A stretch of 31,622 nucleotides of DNA, taken from Candidatus Cloacimonadota bacterium. GTDB lineage: Bacteria > Cloacimonadota > Cloacimonadia > Cloacimonadales > Cloacimonadaceae. Location: assembly GCA_023392795.1 (NCBI GenBank), contig JAEWNJ010000017.1:1-31622 (forward strand), written 5' to 3'. The notes beneath the pieces were generated by a model. It had not been told where the DNA came from. It was given only the letters and a program-made list of their open reading frames with translations, and did no database searches. The position numbers were made by a program, and so were the translations under genes. Of this stretch, positions 23,247 to 29,696 are shown piece after piece. The stretch's first letter is position 1. Each line of letters starts with the position of its first letter.

Positions 23247-24406
23247 CGATCATAATTGGCGCCGGACCTGCCGGTTTGGGAGCAGCCCTTGCCCTGAATC
23301 GACCAGCTTTGATCCTGGAGCGGAACAGCTTTGCGGGCAAGAAACTGCTGCTTTCAGGTAGCGGGCAATGCAATGTGACCAATGCAGCAGAGCCGGAGCT
23401 ATTCCTGCAGCGTCTGGGCGACTTCCGGAACTTTCTGAAACCGGCTTTCTACGCTCTCAGTAATCGCGCTCTGATGGATCTGCTCGAAGCTGGCGGTTGC
23501 CCTCTTTGGACGCGTGAAGATGGTAAAGTATTCCCGGTCTCCATGCACTCTTCTGATGTAAGAAACTGTCTGCTGAATCTGGTCCAGGCCAAGGGGCACA
23601 CTGTAGAATGTGGCGTAAAGGTTACAAGTATCAAACGTGACAATGACGGTTTCTCGATTCAGTCTGAGAACGGCAGATCTTATCTCGCCCGGAAGCTAAT
23701 CCTGGCTGGTGGAGGAGCATCCTATCCGGAAACGGGTAGTGATGCCAACGCTTATAGCCTGGCGAGGGCTTTGGGGCATACTATTGTGGAACCTCATCCT
23801 GCCCTGGCACCCCTAAGGATCAGCGATTTTGGTAGTTTTGTTGCTTGTGCGGGGATCACGCTCAAAGGTATCCGGCTAAAGCTGGGTACAAAGGGCTGCC
23901 ATGGCGATCTGCTCTTTACTCATCAGGGTTTTAGCGGTCCCGTGATCCTGGATAACTCATACCGGATCAACAAGGGGGATACGGTGTCCCTGGTCTTTGA
24001 TGCATCGGGTGCTTTCCCATCGCTACTGTCCCGTTACCCCAAGAAAAAGCTATCCTCGGTTTTGCACATGCTGGATCTGCCTCATAGCCTGTGTGCCGCC
24101 ATATTGAAGCACTTAGGTGTGGCAGATCGGCCTGCCGCAGATCTACGGGCACATGAGCGTAAGCAGTTGCAACAGTGGTTGCCTTGTGCTCCTTTCCGGG
24201 TTCAGAGCCTGGCTTCTTTGGCTGAATCGATGTCGGACTATGGAGGTGTAGCTTTAAAGGAAGTAAAGGCTTCCACACTGGAATCGCAGATAGTCCCCGG
24301 GCTTTACCCTGTGGGTGAGACCCTGGCATATTCCTTGCCCACGGGAGGTTTCAGTATTCAAATGGCTTTATCCACAGGATTTTTAGCTGGGAAGAATAGT
24401 GAATGA
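23243..24406 (+). CDS. HI0933-family FAD-dependent oxidoreductase
   Basis: The 387-residue flavoprotein begins with the dinucleotide-binding motif IIGAGPAGLGAALAL, followed by the family mark GKKLLLSGSGQCNVTN. It ends with PTGGFSIQMALSTGFLAGK, the C-terminal FAD contact. Members (YhiN and relatives, also annotated aminoacetone oxidase-like) are of uncertain function. The start codon is GTG, overlapping the LolA-like gene by 4 bases. The tie to the transporter operon is close, but a redox role in transport is only inferred; it could simply be read through. Confidence 0.88.
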   Translation: MTIIIGAGPAGLGAALALNRPALILERNSFAGKKLLLSGSGQCNVTNAAEPELFLQRLGDFRNFLKPAFYALSNRALMDLLEAGGCPLWTREDGKVFPVSMHSSDVRNCLLNLVQAKGHTVECGVKVTSIKRDNDGFSIQSENGRSYLARKLILAGGGASYPETGSDANAYSLARALGHTIVEPHPALAPLRISDFGSFVACAGITLKGIRLKLGTKGCHGDLLFTHQGFSGPVILDNSYRINKGDTVSLVFDASGAFPSLLSRYPKKKLSSVLHMLDLPHSLCAAILKHLGVADRPAADLRAHERKQLQQWLPCAPFRVQSLASLAESMSDYGGVALKEVKASTLESQIVPGLYPVGETLAYSLPTGGFSIQMALSTGFLAGKNSE

Positions 24407-24467
24407 CAGTTTGGTTTACCATCTTTTCTGGTTATCCTGTATGAGATAAGACTCTATGGAGTGATAT

Positions 24468-26156
24468 ATGATTCAACTTGATACCTTTACCCTAAAAGCA
24501 ATGATAAAACAAACTGTGGAGCGCCATGGTAACCGCCCGGCGCTTACGATGGTGGATGCTGAACCCATCACCTACCAGCAATTGGATAGCCTCATCGATG
24601 ATGTGATCGACATGATGCGCGATCATGGCATCCAAAAGGGAGACCGGGTAGCAATTCTATCTCAAAATATGCCCCATTGGGGCGTAGCGTACCTGGCTAT
24701 CACTTCCATGGGGGCCATTGTGGTTCCCATCCTGGTGGATTTTCATCTTAGCGAGATTCTGCAGATCATACGTCACAGCGGAGCCAAAGCAATCTTCGTA
24801 TCCGCCTTGCACTACGATAAAGTGGCCTACAGCGATCTGGATCCCATGCCCGTAATGTTCAATCTGGAAAGCCTTGAAACGGTGGACGCGAATCTGCCCA
24901 AGGACAAGATCACTGAGTTCATTCAAGAACGCAGCATGGCGTTTAAGCGTTTTCGAAACAAGGCTAAAGAAGCTGTTGGCCTGGCCGGAGAACCTCACGA
25001 GGACGACCTGGCAGCCATCATCTATACTTCCGGTACCACCGGCAGTTCCAAGGGCGTGATGCTCACACACAGGAACTTGGTGAGGGATGCCTGGCTTACC
25101 CTGCACATCCAGGAAGTAAACGAACGAGACCGCCTGATCTCTGTGTTGCCCCTATCTCATACATACGAATGCACTATCGGATTTATCATCCCGATGATGA
25201 CCGGCGCCTGCGTATACTATCTGGATAAACCCCCCACGGCGCGAATCCTGATCCCCGCCATGCAAAAGGTCAAGCCCACCATGATCCTCACTGTGCCGCT
25301 AATCATCGAAAAGATCTTCAAAATGCAGATTTTTCCGCAGCTCACCCGCAATCTACTGATGCGTGAGCTGTACAAATTGCCCCCGATTCGTAAGGCTTTA
25401 CATACTGTGGCAGGCAAGAAACTGATGAAGACCTTTGGCGGTAAGATCCATTTCTTCGGGATCGGCGGGGCGTTGCTGTCGCACGACGTGGAGCGCTTTT
25501 TGTATGAAGCCGGCTTCCCTTATGCCATCGGTTACGGACTTACCGAGACTTCACCCCTGATCGCGGGTTGCACTCCGGCTGTGGTAAAGTTCAGATCCAC
25601 CGGTACAGTATTGCCGGAACTGGATGTGCGCATTGCCAATCCCGATCCGAAAACCAAGATCGGTGAAATCCAGATCAAGGGCCCCACAGTGATGAAGGGT
25701 TATTACAAGGACAAGGAGCGCACCGAACAGGCATACACTCCGGACGGATACTTCAAAACAGGTGATCTGGGGCTGCTGACCAAGAATAACTACCTTTACA
25801 TAAAGGGGCGCATCAAGAATGTGATCATCGGTCCCAATGGCGATAACATCTACGCTGAAGAGGTGGAAGCCAAGCTGAATGAAGCGGAAAGCGTATTGGA
25901 ATCCCTCGTTTATGAAAGCGGGGGAAACATCGTGGCAAGGGTATTCTTGAATTATGAGATTCTGGATAAACTACATGGCATCTCAAAGATGGGAAATGCG
26001 CAGACCGAGAAGTTCATCGAGAAGCACCTGCTGGAAATGCGCACCCATATCAATGCCAACGTGGCGTCATTCTCCAAGATTCATAAGATCATAGAGCAGA
26101 AGGAACCCTTCGAGAAAACTCCCACCCAAAAGATAAAACGCTTCCTCTATCAATAA
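24468..26156 (+). CDS. AMP-dependent acyl-CoA synthetase/ligase
   Basis: The enzyme activates a carboxylic acid, probably a long-chain fatty acid, to its CoA thioester through an acyl-AMP. The 562-residue protein shows the P-loop YTSGTTGSSKGVMLTH (from residue 186), the adenylate motif GYGLTETSP (355-363) and GYFKTGDLG, with the C-terminal KGRIKNVIIGPNG hinge. The last segment (TPTQKIKRFLYQ) contains the catalytic Lys region. The start follows TGGAGTG. No strong promoter is visible in the 61-base gap before it. It would feed the acyl-CoA dehydrogenase encoded at 9819. Confidence 0.94.
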   Translation: MIQLDTFTLKAMIKQTVERHGNRPALTMVDAEPITYQQLDSLIDDVIDMMRDHGIQKGDRVAILSQNMPHWGVAYLAITSMGAIVVPILVDFHLSEILQIIRHSGAKAIFVSALHYDKVAYSDLDPMPVMFNLESLETVDANLPKDKITEFIQERSMAFKRFRNKAKEAVGLAGEPHEDDLAAIIYTSGTTGSSKGVMLTHRNLVRDAWLTLHIQEVNERDRLISVLPLSHTYECTIGFIIPMMTGACVYYLDKPPTARILIPAMQKVKPTMILTVPLIIEKIFKMQIFPQLTRNLLMRELYKLPPIRKALHTVAGKKLMKTFGGKIHFFGIGGALLSHDVERFLYEAGFPYAIGYGLTETSPLIAGCTPAVVKFRSTGTVLPELDVRIANPDPKTKIGEIQIKGPTVMKGYYKDKERTEQAYTPDGYFKTGDLGLLTKNNYLYIKGRIKNVIIGPNGDNIYAEEVEAKLNEAESVLESLVYESGGNIVARVFLNYEILDKLHGISKMGNAQTEKFIEKHLLEMRTHINANVASFSKIHKIIEQKEPFEKTPTQKIKRFLYQ

Positions 26157-26168
26157 CAGGAGCACATC

Positions 26169-26933
26169 ATGACCATCGGCAGCATTTTGGAACACCTCGA
26201 GCAGTACGCACCGAAGTCATTGGCGCAATCCTGGGACAACGTAGGGCTCTTGATCGGAGATCCCAAGCGCAAAGTGGGCAAGGTGCTCATCAGCCTGGAC
26301 GCCACCGCCAATACGCTTGGCTATGCCATAGAGAATGACTTTGATCTCATTCTTACGCATCACCCGTTGATCTTCCGTCCCCTGTCCAGCATCACCAATC
26401 CCTTGATATTGGGCATGATCGAGGCAAAGATATCGCTGATCAGCATGCACACCAATTTCGATGCCGCATTAGGTGGGGTGAATCACGCTCTGGCAGAAGC
26501 TCTGGGCATGGAAGTAATCGATAGTCTTGGTGATCCGGAAGCGGGGGATATTGGCCTTGTTTGCAGCTATCCCGCGCCCATTTCCATTGGTGAAATCGCC
26601 GGGATTGTGAAGACCGCCTTGCAAGCCCCTGCCATCAAGATGTGGACTGCCGGCATGGCGGAAGATACCGAGATCTCACGAATTGCTGTCTGTGGAGGAG
26701 CTGGAGGATCAGTATTGGATTCTGCATCCGCCAAAGCCGATTTGATCATCACCGGCGACATCTCGTATCACACTTTTCTGGATAGCAAGATACCCATCAT
26801 CGACGCGGGGCATTTCGCCACAGAATATCCCGCCCTGAAAGCGCTGCAGGACAGCCTGAGTTCGATCGGCATCGCCAGTGAGATCCTTGATATGAACCTG
26901 CATGAATGGACTCTGAATATTCGATATTTGTAA
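26169..26933 (+). CDS. Nif3-like dinuclear metal centre protein
   Basis: This is a member of the NIF3/YbgI family (GTP cyclohydrolase 1 type 2 in databases; the true activity is uncertain). The 254-residue protein has the short form without the central inserted domain. It has the N-terminal SWDNVGLLIGD segment, the metal-binding THHPLIF with His64 and His65, MHTNFDAALGG, and the C-terminal GHFATEYPAL with further metal ligands. The ATG follows ACAGGAG, 12 bases after the ligase gene. Confidence 0.94.
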   Translation: MTIGSILEHLEQYAPKSLAQSWDNVGLLIGDPKRKVGKVLISLDATANTLGYAIENDFDLILTHHPLIFRPLSSITNPLILGMIEAKISLISMHTNFDAALGGVNHALAEALGMEVIDSLGDPEAGDIGLVCSYPAPISIGEIAGIVKTALQAPAIKMWTAGMAEDTEISRIAVCGGAGGSVLDSASAKADLIITGDISYHTFLDSKIPIIDAGHFATEYPALKALQDSLSSIGIASEILDMNLHEWTLNIRYL

Positions 26934-26951
26934 CTACATAGACGAGGACAC

Positions 26952-27728
26952 ATGAAAACTACGATATGGTCTTGGAATGTAAATGGCCTTAGAGCAGTGC
27001 TGAAAAAAGACTTCATAGCTACGATAAACCGTGAGAGCATCGACATTATCGGGCTTCAGGAGACCAAGCTGCAGGAGCATCAGATTCCTGAGGATATGGA
27101 AAAGCTAAGCCAATATCATCAGTATTGGTCGCACGCACAGCGGAAGGGCTATTCCGGAACAGCGCTGTTGAGCAAGATCCAGCCGCTATCTTTCGAAACT
27201 GCCTTCGGGGTCGAGGAGTTCGATACCGAAGGACGTATCAACATCGCTGAGTACGAGCAGTTTATCCTGATGAATATCTATTTCCCCAATGGGGGACAGG
27301 GCGATGAACGCCTGGCCTACAAACTGCGGTTCTATGATAAAGCCCTGGAAGTGATGCAGGCGAAACGCGCTTCAGGGAAGGCTATCCTGGTGGCGGGAGA
27401 TTACAATACCGCACACAAGGAGATCGATCTGGCTCGTCCCAAGGAAAACGAAGAGGTTACGGGATTCCTGCCCATAGAACGCGCCTGGCTGGATAAAATC
27501 GTGGCGCAGGGCTGGGTGGATACCTTCCGGATGTTTGACCAATCCGGGGAGCAATACTCGTGGTGGAGTTACCGAGCCGGAGCGCGCCCCCGCAATATCG
27601 GCTGGAGAATCGATTACTTCTTTGTGGATAGTGAGCACAAGGACATCGTAAGCGCTGCCGGCATCCGGCAGGACGTAATGGGCTCAGATCACTGTCCAGT
27701 ATATGTGGAGCTTACTTTACGCTCATGA
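26952..27728 (+). CDS. xth: Exodeoxyribonuclease III (AP endonuclease)
   Basis: This enzyme cleaves DNA at abasic sites and degrades 3' ends in base excision repair. The 258-residue protein has all motifs of the ExoIII/APE1 group: WNVNGLRA (8-15), LQETKLQ with metal-binding Glu37, the GDYNTAHKEIDL Asp/Asn pair, WRIDYFFVD and the terminal GSDHCPV with the catalytic His. It shares its last 17 bases with the convergent CAP-domain gene. Confidence 0.96.
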   Translation: MKTTIWSWNVNGLRAVLKKDFIATINRESIDIIGLQETKLQEHQIPEDMEKLSQYHQYWSHAQRKGYSGTALLSKIQPLSFETAFGVEEFDTEGRINIAEYEQFILMNIYFPNGGQGDERLAYKLRFYDKALEVMQAKRASGKAILVAGDYNTAHKEIDLARPKENEEVTGFLPIERAWLDKIVAQGWVDTFRMFDQSGEQYSWWSYRAGARPRNIGWRIDYFFVDSEHKDIVSAAGIRQDVMGSDHCPVYVELTLRS

Positions 27729-28500
27729 TCACACCCTCGGGGAAATAACCGCCTTCAAAACCGAAGCATAACATGTAGGGGCCTTTACCTGCCAGGAAGG
27801 GGACGTCGGCATCAAACTCGTTTTTACCAACCCATTTAATGGCAATCGGTTGAGCTCCGCACATTTCCTGCTTGTCAGAGATCTTGAAGGTAGCATTCAA
27901 ATCCGGATAGATGAGGGTGGCGCTGAGATCGGTCTTTGCCCTGTTACCCATATACTCAAAGCGTAAACGGTACACTTTATCGATATCCAATGTATCCGGG
28001 ATCTGACTGAGCAGTTTCACGATCGGAGTGGCAAAGTTTTGGGTGGCATACATATCGATGCCATTGGGGATGATGCCCACACCCAGATGAGTATAGGTGC
28101 GATCCAGGATGTTATCCCGATGCGAAGGTGAATTCATCCAACCCTGCACAATTTCCTGGGGGGTAAATACTTGCCTGCTGTTTGTGAATTTTCCCAGATT
28201 CTCCCCTACCGAGCTGACGATGAGCTGAGGGTAATACTTGCTTTTTCTCTCTGCCACTTCATCGCCCCAGGGGTCACGATGGGCAAAGAAGCCAAGATCC
28301 TTCATGTTTGTGGAATGCCAACGGGCAAGGCTGGCCAATCCATCGTCATAAATCAGGGCTGGCAATCCATTTTTGGCGCGTTCCACGTTTGTGAGACGCC
28401 ATACTTCCCTCTCAAAATCAGCCAGAGACATCTTTCCCTGCGCGCATAGCGCCACGCAGAGGATAAGTAAAACCATTAAACTGATGTGTTTCTTTTGCAT
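27712..28500 (-). CDS. Exported CAP/SCP-domain protein
   Basis: The 262-residue precursor starts with a signal peptide (MQKKHISLMVLLILCVALCAQG) and has a CAP (SCP/PR-1-like) domain at about residues 25-155. His62, Glu100 (GENL) and His127 (SPSHRDNIL) correspond to the cavity residues of the family, and FFAHRDPWG follows the usual pattern. A C-terminal beta domain of about 100 residues is unassigned. A strong ribosome-binding site (AGGAGG) lies before the start. It follows the DUF5683-like gene by 8 bases and is convergent with xth. Its role, perhaps in cell-wall or surface biology, is inferred. Confidence 0.9.
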   Translation of the reverse strand: MQKKHISLMVLLILCVALCAQGKMSLADFEREVWRLTNVERAKNGLPALIYDDGLASLARWHSTNMKDLGFFAHRDPWGDEVAERKSKYYPQLIVSSVGENLGKFTNSRQVFTPQEIVQGWMNSPSHRDNILDRTYTHLGVGIIPNGIDMYATQNFATPIVKLLSQIPDTLDIDKVYRLRFEYMGNRAKTDLSATLIYPDLNATFKISDKQEMCGAQPIAIKWVGKNEFDADVPFLAGKGPYMLCFGFEGGYFPEGVIMSVK

Positions 28501-28508
28501 GTATCCTC

Positions 28509-28943
28509 CTAAAATTTCAGCTCTAATTGTACTTGATCATCACTAAAACGCAAATGCAATTTGTCCTTTTCGCCCTCAAAATCTGCCAGATGCGCATCCA
28601 CATAAGCATCCAGCATACTTAAGACGCAAGTGACGCCCATCCACCAGATATCGCTGGTTCGCCGCTCACGGTACATCTGCAATTTGTCCTTGTATTGCTG
28701 CTGCATGATGGCATCTGAACTGCCCTGCAGCTTGTCTTTGTAGTCCTCCACCCGGGAGTCGTTGTACAGCACATTGCCCAGTAAATATGCCTGCAATCCC
28801 ACTACGATGCCTGCCTTCACGTAGGCGTGATTGTACACCTGCCCTCCTCCGGGGATGAAGGCCGAATACAATATGGCATGGGTTGGATTGACCGCTGCCA
28901 GCAACGTAACCCAAAACAGGGGGAAAAGGAACAATCTCTTCAC
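28509..28943 (-). CDS. DUF5683-like small membrane protein
   Basis: The protein of about 144 residues has a signal-anchor or signal peptide, the family-type segment YSAFIPGGGQVYNHAYVKAG, and a second hydrophobic helix near residue 96. GTG at 28943 is preferred over ATG at 28955, because AGGA stands 5 bases before it and the signal begins with KRLFLF; the ATG itself overlaps this ribosome-binding site. DUF5683 proteins are found in Bacteroidetes and Cloacimonadota and have no known function. It is co-directional with the CAP gene. Confidence 0.75.
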   Translation of the reverse strand: MKRLFLFPLFWVTLLAAVNPTHAILYSAFIPGGGQVYNHAYVKAGIVVGLQAYLLGNVLYNDSRVEDYKDKLQGSSDAIMQQQYKDKLQMYRERRTSDIWWMGVTCVLSMLDAYVDAHLADFEGEKDKLHLRFSDDQVQLELKF

Positions 28944-28975
28944 AAAAATCCTCATAAATCATTCATACGCATCGC

Positions 28976-29004
28976 ACCATGAGCAAAAGGGCTTGCCTTG
29001 TCAA
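28976..29004 (-). promoter_or_regulatory. Putative promoter of the DUF5683-CAP pair
   Basis: On the minus strand TTGACA (29004-28999) is followed after 17 bases by CATGGT (28981-28976), only 3 of 6 matches to the -10. The -35 box lies within a 16-base sequence that recurs at the promoter of the beta-helix gene. Confidence 0.45.
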
Positions 29005-29144
29005 GCAGAATCGCTTCCCAAACGAGCATTTTTGTTCCTGCATCAGTGGATGATTTGCCGCAATGGTTTGTTTCGTCCATCCGGTAGTGTTTGATCAGAG
29101 GCGTCCTGATCCCTTCGACCCTTACATGGCACAGCGCACTTAGC
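29005..29144. other. Non-coding stretch with minor hairpins
   Basis: No credible gene is seen. Short inverted repeats occur: GGATG/CATCC (29048-29052 and 29078-29082) and GATCAG/CTGATC (29093-29098 and 29106-29111). They may belong to the same structured region as the long hairpin that follows, or be incidental. Confidence 0.4.
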
Positions 29145-29260
29145 TCTTGCCTTCTTCTGGTTGCTGCGCATCTTGTGATCCGGTCGAACACCGGTCATAC
29201 AAACCTATGACTATTGTTCGACCGGTGTATGGGAGGCGTATGAACCAGAAGAGGGCACGA
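29145..29260 (+). repeat. 116-nt near-perfect inverted repeat, possible structured RNA
   Basis: The two arms (29145-29199 and 29206-29260) pair around one axis with no bulges: by hand count 40 Watson-Crick pairs, 7 G-T pairs and 8 mismatches over 55 positions, with a 6-base loop at 29200-29205. The best blocks are 15 bp (29148-29162 with 29243-29257), 11 bp (29180-29190 with 29215-29225) and 6 bp (29194-29199 with 29206-29211). Seven of eight wobble-type differences are G-T on the plus strand, which would still pair in a plus-strand RNA. It does not match SRP RNA (no apical consensus), tmRNA or RNase P RNA. It could also be a palindromic mobile element, but no target-site duplication was found. 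Confidence 0.5.
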
Positions 29261-29280
29261 AAGGACGTGGAACCCCCGAA

Positions 29281-29375
29281 GCCCTCTATGGGCGCAGTCC
29301 GTAGACATCCCCTTTTCGGATGAACCATCACCAGGCCGGTCAACGTAACATCCAGGCGTCATTGACAACGCCTGG
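29281..29375 (+). other. Further hairpins downstream of the long inverted repeat
   Basis: Three small stems follow the long repeat. GCCCTCT (29281-29287) can pair with AGAGGGC (29250-29256), competing with the long hairpin. CATCC (29306-29310) pairs with GGATG (29318-29322). CCAGGCGT (29352-29359) pairs perfectly with ACGCCTGG (29368-29375) around an 8-base loop. None ends in a T tract, so they are not simple terminators. No gene is seen between here and 29457. Confidence 0.4.
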
Positions 29376-29466
29376 TCTAAGACATGCAAGATACATGCGA
29401 TTGTGGCAAACGATATTCATGATGGGCTGGATGAATGAAAAAAAACGAAAACAATCACGATTCTGC

Positions 29467-29495
29467 TTGACAATAATTACACTGCCGTTTATCGT
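29467..29495 (+). promoter_or_regulatory. Putative promoter of the beta-helix gene
   Basis: TTGACA (29467-29472) and TATCGT (29490-29495, 4 of 6 matches) are separated by 17 bases. The start near 29502 would leave a leader of about 135 bases, which includes a run of eight T (29558-29565) and a hairpin CGGTG/CACCG (29589-29593 with 29598-29602, tetraloop CAAG). Confidence 0.6.
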
Positions 29496-29636
29496 GGGAA
29501 TATCTGATTGAGACCTGCTCCAATTAGCATTTTTATCTCGCAGACTGGAAGCTCACCTTTTTTTTGCATTACTGAAGAAGATTTATCACGGTGCAAGCAC
29601 CGGAAATAAAGTCTAATTCATCGCCTAAAAGGAGGA

Positions 29637-29696
29637 ATGATGAAAGCTAGTAATTACCCACTAAGGGGGGGGGTGATTCCGCCCTCAGGTTTGTGA
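29637..29696 (+). CDS. Leader ORF of 19 codons with a 9-G tract
   Basis: A strong ribosome-binding site (AAGGAGG) precedes two ATGs at 29637 and 29640. The first frame reads MMKASNYPLRGGVIPPSGL and stops at TGA 29694-29696, overlapping the ATG of the beta-helix gene by one base (TGATG). The frame contains nine consecutive G at 29665-29673. With ten G the frame would run straight into the beta-helix gene without a stop. It is either a translationally coupled leader peptide or the out-of-phase start of a phase-variable gene. A sequencing or assembly miscount of the G run is also possible. Confidence 0.5.
   Translation: MMKASNYPLRGGVIPPSGL

Noticed and set aside
29127..29145. TGGCAC at 29128 as a second sigma-54 promoter
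   Set aside because: No TTGC element occurs at the required distance.
29145..29260. Identification of the long hairpin as SRP RNA, 6S RNA, tmRNA, RNase P RNA or a retron
   Set aside because: The SRP apical motif, tmRNA ends and RNase P conserved elements are absent; there is no central bubble as in 6S RNA and no reverse transcriptase in the following 2.3 kb.
29140..29389. Short minus-strand frames over the long hairpin
   Set aside because: Their codons are read through a palindrome, they overlap each other and have no ribosome-binding site; the RNA or repeat explanation is better.
29541..29566. Run of eight T at 29558-29565 as a terminator or attenuator
   Set aside because: No stable stem directly precedes it; only a distant 4-base TGAG/CTCA match was found.
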